NCBI GenBank assembly: GCA_043736395.1
Contig: JAYTCQ010000404.1
Location: forward strand, 1-6,033
DNA length: 6,033 nt
From: JAFDVL01 sp043736395
GTDB lineage: Bacteria > Acidobacteriota > Blastocatellia > RBC074
Reading direction: 5' to 3'
Shown: piece by piece, positions 1 through 5,964 of the stretch
How positions within the stretch are numbered: position 1 is the stretch's first letter
Layout of the letters: every line of letters starts with the position of its first letter
Position numbers and translations under genes: made by a program
Notes under the pieces: model-generated
What the model was told of the DNA's origin: nothing
Seen by the model: the letters and a program-made list of their open reading frames with translations, nothing else
Database searches by the model: none

Positions 1-90
1 TCGGCTTACGAGTCTTGTCAAACCTTATACCGTGCCTTGAAAAAAGTATTAGTCGAGGTTGGCTCAAAATACCAGATTAATTTTGCTTAG
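1..90 (+). CDS. C-terminal end of an unidentified upstream gene (partial)
   Basis: The first reading frame is open from the window edge to a TAG at 88-90. It gives 29 residues beginning SAYESCQTLYRALKK and ending YQINFA. The peptide looks helical and charged, as real protein ends often do, but it is too short to assign to a family. It overlaps the next gene (59-961) by 32 bases in a different frame. Either the two genes overlap and are translationally coupled, or they are one gene split by a frameshift near 59-90. The frame is open by observation; that it is coding is inference. Confidence 0.35.
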   Translation, partial: SAYESCQTLYRALKKVLVEVGSKYQINFA

Positions 91-961
91 GTACTTACAT
101 GGATTCAAAGATAAGTTTTCCAATTTTTTAATTGAAGTTTTATCAAATCCTAAGTGCCAGAATTTTCAAGGCTCATGCCATATTTTGCTCATTTTTCGTT
201 ACAATTTTAATAAATTATCACGAAGACAGAAGACGAAGCTTTTAGAATTTATCGAAGCAAATTTTGAACGGTTTCGTGATTGCCAATCTTTATTTTATTT
301 TTCCGAGATACTTGGTGAGAATTACCGAAACGAAGAAGCTTTCGAACTCTTACGCAGGCTTCGAAAAACGAAAATCATACAAGCAAGAATTTATATTCCC
401 CATGGATTCGAACATGTCATTAAGGAGTCCGGAAATATTCGATTGTCGCTTAAGTCCTTGTCGCAGCTTTATGAAATGAAGAAAGATAGGTCTAAACATG
501 TACGCTACGAAGCCGAGTTATCAATCGCAAGAGTGAGAAATTATTTTTCATCGGTAACTGAATCTGAGAATAAAACTACAGCCGAATTAATTTCAGAATT
601 TCGTACAAGTTGGAATTACACGGCGGAGTATGAACAAGCAAAAAATGACTGGAATGAAAGAAAAATTTACTTTTATTCGCATTTTTCTACAGTTGAATGG
701 TTGACTCCTTGTTGTAAATTTCCCATAAAATTTAATTTTAAATTCAGTTCGTATTTCCAACCACAGGTCTCCTGGTTACGATCAAGCTGGAATGACTATG
801 ATGCTCGGCTTCTTGTAAATTGCGGGAAATGCGGGTTGAGTCGAAGACCAGATTGGATGACTTTGCTTAAGTTTGCTCTGAGGGAAAGGCTTCCCCTTCC
901 TCCGTGCGATGATGGAAGGCGAGTTAAAATACTTCGCGGGATCATCAATAAAAAAGGGTAG
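59..961 (+). CDS. hypothetical AT-rich protein, mainly helical, with a Cys-rich C-terminal region
   Basis: I do not recognise this 300-aa protein. Residues 1-165 are rich in Leu, Phe, Arg and Lys in patterns that suggest paired helices (for example EAFELLRRLRK at 93-103 and EAELSIARVR at 151-160), possibly HEAT-like. There is no signal peptide or clear membrane segment. Near the C-terminus a Cys pair (C218, C219) and a CGKC motif (C255, C258) could together bind zinc. In-frame stops at 38-40 and 50-52 limit the start to after 52. The TTG at 59 is the first candidate, but a GAGG touches it with no spacing, so the start is doubtful; TTG at 83 is an alternative and the first in-frame ATG is codon 140. 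The gene is clearly more AT-rich than its neighbours, which hints at horizontal transfer. Its last codons lie in the left arm of the terminator palindrome. Coding status is likely because of the 300-codon open frame; function is unknown. Confidence 0.6.
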   Translation: MAQNTRLILLRYLHGFKDKFSNFLIEVLSNPKCQNFQGSCHILLIFRYNFNKLSRRQKTKLLEFIEANFERFRDCQSLFYFSEILGENYRNEEAFELLRRLRKTKIIQARIYIPHGFEHVIKESGNIRLSLKSLSQLYEMKKDRSKHVRYEAELSIARVRNYFSSVTESENKTTAELISEFRTSWNYTAEYEQAKNDWNERKIYFYSHFSTVEWLTPCCKFPIKFNFKFSSYFQPQVSWLRSSWNDYDARLLVNCGKCGLSRRPDWMTLLKFALRERLPLPPCDDGRRVKILRGIINKKG

Positions 962-985
962 CAATTGCTACCCTTTTTTATTGAT
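944..985. terminator. perfect 42-bp palindrome, bidirectional intrinsic terminator
   Basis: Every base from 944 to 985 pairs with its mirror across the centre at 964/965. The core hairpin is GGGTAGC-AATT-GCTACCC (956-973), flanked by six A (950-955) and six T (974-979), so each strand has a GC-containing stem followed by a T run. It sits between two convergent genes: the stop codon of the plus-strand gene (959-961) is inside it, and the minus-strand oxidoreductase stops 7 bases beyond it. It should end transcription from both sides. Confidence 0.9.
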
Positions 986-992
986 TTGGTGA

Positions 993-2348
993 CTAGACTT
1001 TTTCAGGCACAGCATAACCTGTGCGGTAGTTCCGCTTCATCATCGCCGAAGCTTCCTTGTCGCCAATGATTTCTTCTTTAATCGGATCAAAATTCAGCGT
1101 CCGACCAACGCGATACGAAATGTTCGCGAGGTGCATTAAGGCGCAGGAATAATGTCCTTCCTGAATTGGCGCAGTGAGGTCTTCCATCTTGCGACTGCGC
1201 ACGACATCAATAAAGTTTTGCCAATGATTCCCGCCGCCTTGACGTGTCGGGCCAGCAGCGTGCTCACTACCCAGCCACGACGTATATTTCGTGTAACCTT
1301 CAATCGCTAAATAACCCTTTGAGCCATAAAAGATATTGCCAATGGTATTTCCTTGTTTTGCCATTGTTCCCATTTTTAACTCAGGGCTATCGCTGATGGT
1401 AGCCTCATTGTTCGTGATCCAGTGACGGACTTCAGCAGCCATAATTGCTTTTTTGCCGTTCTTGTCGAACTCAAATGTTGCGATCATCGTGTTCGGGGTA
1501 TTCTGATCGTCATCGAACATGAAATGCCCGCCAACGGCACTAACTTTCGTGGGCAGTGTTACGCCTAATCCCCAACGCGAAATATCAATTTCATGGATGC
1601 CCTGATTGCCGATGTCACCGTTGCCGTAATCCCAGTTCCAATGCCAGTTGTAATGAAACCGATTTTTGTTGAAGGGACGCATCGGCGCGGGACCTGTCCA
1701 TTGATCGTAATCTACGCCAGCTGGTACAGGGCTGTCAGGTTTCTTGCCAATCGTATCGCGCCATTTGTAACAGAGCGCGCGTGTGTAGTAGACATCACCG
1801 AGCAGATTTTCCTTTTGCATTTTGTCCATGGCTTCGCGTGCAGCTACACCTGAACGTGTTTGCGATCCATGCTCAACAACCTTGCCGTATTTCTTAGCGG
1901 CAGCGAGAACCTGCTTGCCTTCCCAATAGGTGTGGGACATCGGCTTTTCGACGTACACATCTTTGCCCGCCTGCAACGCCCAAATGGTCATCAATGAATG
2001 CCATTGATTTGGCGTCGCAATCGAAATCGCATCAATATTTTTATCATCGAGCATCTTGCGAAATTCTTTGAAAATTGTAGGTTTTGGCTTGCCACCCTTA
2101 TCAAGTACAGCGACATGCTTGTCGAATACTGCATCGTCAATATCGCAGAGCGCGGCGATCTCGACATTAGCTAAAGCGGAAAATCCTTTCGTGTGATCCA
2201 TGCCGCGACCGTTTAAGCCGACGACACCGACGCGGACGCGATCACTTGGCGCACCGCCAAAAGCAGAACTATTTTTTATTGCGAGCGTACCAGCAGCGGC
2301 AGCTCCTGCTGATGCTTTGACAAAATCCCGACGGTTTACAGAACTCAT
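993..2348 (-). CDS. Tat-exported Gfo/Idh/MocA family oxidoreductase
   Basis: This 451-aa protein is an NAD(P)-dependent dehydrogenase-like enzyme of the Gfo/Idh/MocA family, whose members typically act on sugars, inositols or related polyols. The N-terminus has a twin-arginine signal: RRDFVKA at residues 6-12, followed by an Ala/Gly-rich hydrophobic stretch to about 31, so export in folded form is expected. A Rossmann fold follows, with nucleotide-binding loop GVVGLNGRG (41-49), the strand-end acid in LCDID (67-71) and the family EKP motif (134-136). The C-terminal domain has GNQGIHEIDISRWG (247-260), containing the His252 and Asp255 usual at the active site. I set the start at the ATG at 2348: it has an AGGAGG four bases upstream and places RR correctly, whereas a frame start at 2396 would add 16 non-signal residues. 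Exported members are common in Acidobacteria, Planctomycetes, Verrucomicrobia and Bacteroidetes, usually with unknown substrate. The exact substrate cannot be read here. Confidence 0.93.
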   Translation of the reverse strand: MSSVNRRDFVKASAGAAAAGTLAIKNSSAFGGAPSDRVRVGVVGLNGRGMDHTKGFSALANVEIAALCDIDDAVFDKHVAVLDKGGKPKPTIFKEFRKMLDDKNIDAISIATPNQWHSLMTIWALQAGKDVYVEKPMSHTYWEGKQVLAAAKKYGKVVEHGSQTRSGVAAREAMDKMQKENLLGDVYYTRALCYKWRDTIGKKPDSPVPAGVDYDQWTGPAPMRPFNKNRFHYNWHWNWDYGNGDIGNQGIHEIDISRWGLGVTLPTKVSAVGGHFMFDDDQNTPNTMIATFEFDKNGKKAIMAAEVRHWITNNEATISDSPELKMGTMAKQGNTIGNIFYGSKGYLAIEGYTKYTSWLGSEHAAGPTRQGGGNHWQNFIDVVRSRKMEDLTAPIQEGHYSCALMHLANISYRVGRTLNFDPIKEEIIGDKEASAMMKRNYRTGYAVPEKV

Positions 2349-2352
2349 GTTT

Positions 2353-2358
2353 CCTCCT
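2353..2358 (-). promoter_or_regulatory. ribosome binding site of the Gfo/Idh/MocA gene
   Basis: The minus strand reads AGGAGG, then AAAC, then ATG at 2348. This full Shine-Dalgarno match decides the start codon against the in-frame ATG at 2396. Confidence 0.85.
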
Positions 2359-2488
2359 GAAAAAATACAAGTGTTGGTTTTGATGATGACGGACAAACGT
2401 TATGAATTAGAATTACTCACAACTATATTTCACGAATTAACGTAGGTTACATTCTATCGTATCTTGTCTAAACCTCAAGCACACAAGG

Positions 2489-3427
2489 TTAAGTTATCGA
2501 ATTTGTTTCATCATCCGTTTTTTTCTTCCACCCAAAAAATTTACCAATCAATGCGCCAAGCGCAAGGATGCCAACTAAAATTAATTTTTTTGCGGCGAGC
2601 AGAGTAGGGATCAGCAATTTGAAAAACCCCGCTTTGGCTGCGAGTTTTCCGGCAATTAATGCTCCGATGCCGAACGCGGCAACTTTGTCTACGCCGGGCG
2701 TAAAATCTGTATAGCGATTGCCGTCATTGAATTCAACAAAGCTCATGACGGATTGCATGTCCACTTGAATAGACTGAAGTTGATCAGTCGAAGCGATTGC
2801 ATTCAGTGATAAAACGCCGCGCCTGCCCAGTACGCGTACGTCGTAATTTAATGTATGATCAGGATCGTCTCCGAATCTCAAGTCTTGTGCCCAGTATAAT
2901 TTGTGATTTGCTTTGTCGTAATGCGGTTGCTCAGCCCAGCCAACTAACTCAACTTTTTCATAGCCAGCCTTTATTCGTTCTTCGTTCTCTTCGACAGTGG
3001 ATTCCTTCATGGTTTTAAGCAGATCGGTATAATTTATGCTCGCCGCTTCATCGTCTTTGACGTAGCCATCCTCTTGATAAGTGATGACGACTCCCCATGA
3101 ATTGTCACTAAACGGGCTAACATCCGAACGAAATAACATTCCCAAAGTTTTACTGGAAGGAGGGTTTCCCCAACCTTCAACGAGTACTTTTTCAGCATCG
3201 ACGGGATTTAAATAGCGGTAGCCTTCCGGAATTTTTAAAGTTGCCAATCCGTCTTTGATTTTAATTTCGCCGCGTTCATATTTCAGGCTGGCTTCTAGAT
3301 TTTTGATTTTGGCGAGGGCTGCTTCTTTGCCAGCGCTTACTTCCTTTTCCGGAGGCGTTTTGTCATTCGCCAAGGCTGCAATGAATAAGAACAGAAATGC
3401 TGAGAGAAAGAATATTTTGTTTTTCAT
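2489..3427 (-). CDS. DUF2167 family membrane-anchored protein
   Basis: This 312-aa protein matches DUF2167 as I know it, a family of predicted membrane-anchored proteins without an assigned function. Residues 1-20 are a hydrophobic export signal ending ALA-N, consistent with signal peptidase cleavage. The soluble part carries family-like stretches: WGVVITYQEDGYVKDDEA (111-128) and VGWAEQPHYDKANHKLYW (162-179). After about residue 247 come a Gly/Ala-rich hydrophobic segment (249-268) and a second one (270-300), ending in a basic cytoplasm-like tail GWKKKTDDE. The topology would be a periplasmic domain held by C-terminal membrane helices. The start at 3427 is supported by AGGAG six bases upstream; the open frame extends 85 more codons but those residues look non-coding. 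It lies 140 bases upstream of the oxidoreductase on the same strand. That gap and the oxidoreductase's own strong ribosome site leave co-transcription open. Family call fairly sure; role unknown. Confidence 0.85.
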   Translation of the reverse strand: MKNKIFFLSAFLFLFIAALANDKTPPEKEVSAGKEAALAKIKNLEASLKYERGEIKIKDGLATLKIPEGYRYLNPVDAEKVLVEGWGNPPSSKTLGMLFRSDVSPFSDNSWGVVITYQEDGYVKDDEAASINYTDLLKTMKESTVEENEERIKAGYEKVELVGWAEQPHYDKANHKLYWAQDLRFGDDPDHTLNYDVRVLGRRGVLSLNAIASTDQLQSIQVDMQSVMSFVEFNDGNRYTDFTPGVDKVAAFGIGALIAGKLAAKAGFFKLLIPTLLAAKKLILVGILALGALIGKFFGWKKKTDDETNSIT

Positions 3428-3433
3428 AAAAAT

Positions 3434-3438
3434 CTCCT
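3434..3438 (-). promoter_or_regulatory. ribosome binding site of the DUF2167 gene
   Basis: The minus strand reads AGGAG, then six bases, then ATG at 3427. This fixes the start directly ahead of the signal peptide and excludes the longer open frame reaching 3682. Confidence 0.8.
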
Positions 3439-3570
3439 GACTGAGTAAATGAGCGTGAAATAGTGGTACGGGGAAGAGCTGAAAATCGAAAGACTTTAAG
3501 GGCAGAGGGATAATACAGTAGGCACGAACAAATATTGGAAGAAAAAATTTACGGACAAACAAGAAGCAAG

Positions 3571-3615
3571 ATTTATCGCGGGAATTTGCCTGAAGGCGTG
3601 GACAATTGTCATTGA
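3571..3615 (+). pseudogene. decayed C-terminal fragment related to the ThiC-like relic at 4916-5032
   Basis: The frame ending at TGA 3613-3615 reads KIYRGNLPEGVDNCH from 3568, close to the end of the relic at 4916-5032 (EINYGNLPDGVKEHH), and both stop at the same place. At the DNA level 3579-3617 and 4996-5034 match at 31 of 39 bases, including 15 identical bases (cgggaatttgcctga). Several differences fall at third codon positions (GAA/GAC-type and GGC/GGG changes), as expected for descent from a coding sequence. The frame opens only at 3514 and has no start codon or recognisable ThiC body. It lies in the divergent intergenic region, 67 bases before the VOC gene. The repeat is observed; ThiC origin rests on the better-preserved copy. 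Confidence 0.45.
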
Positions 3616-3670
3616 TTTTATCGGATATTACTTTCATCTCGCGGGCGTTTTTTTGCGTCTTTAAATTTGG

Positions 3671-3676
3671 TAATAT
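3671..3676 (+). promoter_or_regulatory. candidate -10 element for a leaderless VOC transcript
   Basis: TAATAT (5 of 6 against TATAAT) ends six bases before the VOC start codon at 3683, so transcription would begin at or next to the A of ATG. No Shine-Dalgarno sequence precedes that ATG, which fits a leaderless message. I find no good -35 at normal spacing; the region upstream is a T run (3648-3654). Inference from sequence only. Confidence 0.4.
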
Positions 3677-3682
3677 ATTCAA

Positions 3683-4114
3683 ATGTTAAAATCCACTCCA
3701 TTTTTACTATTTGACGGCAATTGTGCCGAAGCGATGACTTTTTATCACGAATGTCTCGGCGGCGAACTAACGCTTACTAAACTTGGCGATACTCCGATGA
3801 AAGACCAGTTGCCGCCGGATAAGCACGACCGGATTATCAATGCCCATCTGAAAAGCGGCGAGATTGATATATCGGCGACAGATTGGATGGCTTCGCCGGA
3901 ATTCGATCCGATTCCGGGTAATACATTCGCCATATTTGTTACCGGAAAAACTTATGATGAGTTGAAACCGGTTTTTGACAAGCTCAAAAACGGCGATAAT
4001 AACGAAAGATTACAAGAACTACACGATGTGCCATTTGGAACATACGGGCAGTTTTATGATAAATACGGTGTCCAGTGGATTTTTAGGGGCGAAAAAGTTA
4101 AGTCTGAAATTTAG
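3683..4114 (+). CDS. VOC superfamily protein, PhnB/glyoxalase-like
   Basis: This 143-aa protein belongs to the vicinal oxygen chelate fold, PhnB-like branch (also seen in databases as 3-demethylubiquinone-9 3-methyltransferase-like). The first beta-alpha unit reads FLLFDGNCAEAMTFYHECLGGEL (7-29), the usual opening with a fold-start Phe and the AMxFY helix. A middle segment, HLKSGEIDISATD (55-67), and the closing PFGTYGQFYDKYGVQWIF (117-134) match the family's typical last strands (W-G-x-x-x-G-x-x-x-D-x-x-G-x-x-W pattern, here with PFG). Length is normal. Such proteins are small cytoplasmic dimers; many have no known reaction and should not be assumed to be methyltransferases. Metal-binding residues of true glyoxalases are not evident. 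The gene has no ribosome site, and a TAATAT sits just before the ATG. The hydrolase gene follows after 17 bases, so they are probably co-transcribed. Confidence 0.87.
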   Translation: MLKSTPFLLFDGNCAEAMTFYHECLGGELTLTKLGDTPMKDQLPPDKHDRIINAHLKSGEIDISATDWMASPEFDPIPGNTFAIFVTGKTYDELKPVFDKLKNGDNNERLQELHDVPFGTYGQFYDKYGVQWIFRGEKVKSEI

Positions 4115-4131
4115 CTTAAATAAAAATCCGT

Positions 4132-4896
4132 ATGAAAAAATTTCTAAAAATAATCGGATTGTTGATACTTGGGGTTTTGATTGTTGCGGTGATAATTTTT
4201 GCCGTTTGGGTAAAGATGGTTTATAAAGCCGAACCGGAAAAGTTGACAATCGCCATAGACGAGAAATCGAATGATTACCGCATCACCGAAAAGCCCGATT
4301 ATTGGGAGATAATTCCGAACAGCCCAGAAGTAAAATCGGCAAAATATCAGGATGCGGCACTGATTTTTTATCCAGGTGCAAAGGTTGAACCGAATGCGTA
4401 TTTTTATAAACTTTCTGTTTTATCAAACGGGCAGGTTGGCAAAATTAAGGTTTTTGTGACCAAGCCAATGCTGAATCTGGCGATGTTTGGCATCAATCAA
4501 GCCGAACAAATTATTAATGAACATCCTGAAGTCAAAAAATGGATTATCGGTGGACACAGTTTAGGCGGTTCGATGAGTTGCGAATACGCCAAAAATCACG
4601 CGGAAAAGATCGGCGAAATATGGCTCTTTGCCTCATATTGCGGAAGCGATATTTCTCAGACGAAAATCAAAGCCGTGACGATTCACGGCTCGCTAGATAG
4701 CGTTATCAACTCGCAGGAAGTTTCTGAAAACCGCAAAAATCTTCCGCCTGATAATACTGAAATTAAAATCGAAGGAATGAATCACGCCCAGTTCGGCAAT
4801 TACGGCGAACAATCAGGCGACACTCCGCCAACTAAATCCGACGAAGACGTTCGCCGCGAACTAATCAATTTATTTGGTAAACTGTTTTCACAATAA
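4132..4896 (+). CDS. membrane-anchored alpha/beta hydrolase
   Basis: The 254-aa product starts with a Lys-rich segment and one strongly hydrophobic helix (about 6-28), acting as an uncleaved anchor or signal. The catalytic domain lies after it, probably outside the cytoplasmic membrane. Motifs of the alpha/beta hydrolase fold are in order: strand ALIFYPGAKVEP (76-87, with a PGA oxyanion-type turn), the nucleophile elbow GHSLGG (141-146, Ser143), the acid in HGSLDSV (185-191, Asp189) and the base in GMNHAQFGNYG (215-225, His218). This resembles the dienelactone-hydrolase-like Abhydrolase_5 group; esterase or lipase-like activity is plausible but the substrate cannot be inferred. All three triad residues are present, so it looks active. 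No Shine-Dalgarno precedes ATG 4132. With only 17 bases after the VOC stop, translation probably depends on the upstream gene's transcript. Confidence 0.88.
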   Translation: MKKFLKIIGLLILGVLIVAVIIFAVWVKMVYKAEPEKLTIAIDEKSNDYRITEKPDYWEIIPNSPEVKSAKYQDAALIFYPGAKVEPNAYFYKLSVLSNGQVGKIKVFVTKPMLNLAMFGINQAEQIINEHPEVKKWIIGGHSLGGSMSCEYAKNHAEKIGEIWLFASYCGSDISQTKIKAVTIHGSLDSVINSQEVSENRKNLPPDNTEIKIEGMNHAQFGNYGEQSGDTPPTKSDEDVRRELINLFGKLFSQ

Positions 4897-4915
4897 GCAA
4901 TAATATTCAAGATCG

Positions 4916-5032
4916 CATTTCTGCTTGATGAAAATCACACAAGATGTCCGTGAATGCGCGAAGGAATTTGTTGCCACGGGAACCGAGATTAATTACGGGA
5001 ATTTGCCTGACGGGGTGAAAGAGCATCATTGA
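4916..5032 (+). pseudogene. relic of the 3' end of thiC (phosphomethylpyrimidine synthase)
   Basis: The frame reads HFCLMKITQDVRECAKEF from 4916, then continues to a TGA at 5030-5032. Full-length ThiC ends with an iron-sulfur motif CxxCxxxxC followed by a stretch like KFCSMKITQDVR, so FCLMKITQDVR matches it with one change (Ser to Leu; TCG to TTG would do it). The normal ThiC tail then has roughly 20 more residues between DVRxxA and the KEF(V)xxG(A/T)EI end; here the two parts are joined (VRECAKEFVATGTEI), suggesting an in-frame deletion. Upstream of 4904 the frame is stopped (TAA 4901-4903), and the catalytic domain and the first two cluster cysteines are absent. An ATG at 4928 could make a 34-aa peptide, but no ribosome site precedes it, so translation is unproven. 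Family match recalled from known ThiC sequences, not searched. Confidence 0.65.
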
Positions 5033-5078
5033 TTCTCACGCAAATCAAAAATACTAAAATTCCGAACTAATTATTTGC

Positions 5079-5123
5079 GTAGCCACTTGACTTCGTGTAT
5101 TATTCCTGTAGTTATGTGACTAC
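5079..5123 (+). promoter_or_regulatory. promoter and operator-like repeats before the ArsR gene
   Basis: A TTGACT (5087-5092, 5 of 6 against TTGACA) is a good -35. At 17 bases beyond it lies AGTTAT (5110-5115), a weak -10. An inverted repeat, GTAGTTATGTGACTAC (5108-5123), has perfect 5-base arms around a 6-base spacer and covers the -10 and expected start of transcription. A half-site-like GTAGCCAC (5079-5086) lies on the other side of the -35 and matches the reverse complement of GTGACTAC (5116-5123) at 7 of 8 bases. ArsR-type repressors commonly bind imperfect inverted repeats over their own promoters, so self-repression is likely. Binding is inference. Confidence 0.5.
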
Positions 5124-5129
5124 GTATAT

Positions 5130-5456
5130 ATGAATTTACGAAGAGACGTTTTTCAAGCCATTGCAGACCCGACCAGACGGGCGATACTTTTGTTGGTCGC
5201 CGCACAATCAATGACAGCGGGTTCGATAGCCTCCAATTTTGACACAGCCAGACCAACTGTTTCCAAGCATCTGCAAATACTCACCGAGTGCGAATTGCTC
5301 GAAGCGGAGCAAACAGGGCGAGAAATTTACTATCATTTAAATCCCGAAAAGATCAAAGAAATCGACGATTTTATCGAACAGTTCCGCAAAAATTGGGAAA
5401 CTCGTTTCAACCAACTTGACGATTTATTATCAACAATGAAGGTACAGAACAAATGA
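5130..5456 (+). CDS. ArsR-family winged-helix transcriptional repressor
   Basis: This 108-aa protein is a compact winged helix-turn-helix regulator. The N-terminal helix has the family signature FQAIADPTRRAIL (8-20). The helix-turn-helix spans about 28-51, with recognition helix RPTVSKHLQIL (41-51), and the wing is LLEAEQTGREIYYHL (56-70). The C-terminal helix (75-105) is charged and amphipathic, suiting dimerisation. The metal-binding ELCVCDL motif of arsenic/cadmium sensors is absent: there is a single Cys (54) and no metal-site pattern, so it is unlikely to sense metals. It belongs to the SRPBCC-linked branch. The ATG at 5130 has no ribosome site and would lie within about ten bases of the predicted transcription start, so the message may be nearly leaderless. 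The next gene overlaps it by ATGA, so the two are translationally coupled. Confidence 0.92.
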   Translation: MNLRRDVFQAIADPTRRAILLLVAAQSMTAGSIASNFDTARPTVSKHLQILTECELLEAEQTGREIYYHLNPEKIKEIDDFIEQFRKNWETRFNQLDDLLSTMKVQNK

Positions 5457-5941
5457 ACAATTTGCTATTTGACTTTACCGTTGATAAACCGGCAAAAACT
5501 GTATTTATCACCAGAGAACTTGCTGCCGAACTTCCATTGGTTTGGGACGCTTTTACCAAACAAGAATTACTAGATCAATGGGTTGCACCTAAACCTTGGA
5601 CATCAAAGACAAAATATATGAATTTTGAAGTCGGCGGAAAACGATTTTATGCGATGGTCGGCCCCGAAGGACAAGAGCGTTGGGCAATTCAGGAATATAC
5701 TTCCATTACTCCAAAAACCAATTTCAAAATGTTGAATGCTTTTGCAGACAAAGATGAGAACCCTGAATTGCCAGGTTCTGAATGGAATTACAATTTCAGC
5801 GAACAAAACGGTATTACAAAAGTGAGTATTACTATTTTTAATGAATCGTTTGAACGTATGGAGAAGATGATTGAAATGGGCTTTGTCGAGGGCTTTAAAG
5901 CAACGATTGATAATTTGGATAACTTATTGGTAGATAAGTAG
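5453..5941 (+). CDS. SRPBCC / AHSA1-like (START-fold) protein
   Basis: This 162-aa protein belongs to the SRPBCC superfamily, in the activator-of-Hsp90-ATPase-homologue (AHSA1-like) branch. The opening VFITRELAAELPLVWDAFTKQELLDQW (17-43) contains the family beta strand, the P-x-x-x-V/L-W-x-A-F-T helix and the (D)QWVAPKPW turn, where the usual second Trp of QWWAP is replaced by Val45. The middle beta sheet follows (FEVGGKRFYAMVGPEG, 58-73) and the closing helix is MEKMIEMGFVEGFKATIDNLDNLL (136-159). The fold makes a deep hydrophobic cavity for a small ligand; no catalytic residues are known in this branch. It overlaps the ArsR stop by four bases (ATGA), with a weak GAAGG at 5438-5442. Pairs of this type are common, and the regulator is thought to control its partner; ligand and cellular role are unknown. 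Confidence 0.92.
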   Translation: MNNLLFDFTVDKPAKTVFITRELAAELPLVWDAFTKQELLDQWVAPKPWTSKTKYMNFEVGGKRFYAMVGPEGQERWAIQEYTSITPKTNFKMLNAFADKDENPELPGSEWNYNFSEQNGITKVSITIFNESFERMEKMIEMGFVEGFKATIDNLDNLLVDK

Positions 5942-5964
5942 GTGAGCGAAATAAAACCGGTAGA

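Noticed and set aside
1593..1853. Plus-strand open frame of 86 codons inside the oxidoreductase gene
   Set aside because: Antisense shadow of a well-supported gene, with no ribosome site and no recognisable domain.
2349..2488. Search for a promoter of the oxidoreductase gene in the 140-base gap
   Set aside because: TATAGT and TAGACA-like hexamers are present on the minus strand, but none pair at proper spacing; no call made.
2471..2490. Weak hairpin AACCT...AGGTT at the end of the DUF2167 gene, possible terminator
   Set aside because: Only five standard pairs plus two wobble pairs, and no T run follows on the minus strand.
3510..3515. TATTAT on the minus strand as a -10 for the DUF2167 gene
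   Set aside because: No acceptable -35 at 16-18 bases; in an AT-rich intergenic region such a hexamer is expected by chance.
3601..3610. Perfect 10-bp palindrome GACAATTGTC between the divergent genes, possible operator
   Set aside because: Short, single, inside the decayed thiC-like copy, and not placed over a recognisable promoter.
3522..3665. Open frame reading KKFTDKQEARFIAGICLKAW and on to a TAA at 3663, possible small membrane protein
   Set aside because: No ATG, GTG or TTG start and no ribosome site; it overlaps the repeat in another frame.
3428..3682. Extension of the DUF2167 frame by 85 codons upstream
   Set aside because: The signal peptide and AGGAG site place the start at 3427; the extension is Phe/Pro/Cys-rich and reads through the repeat and divergent promoter region.
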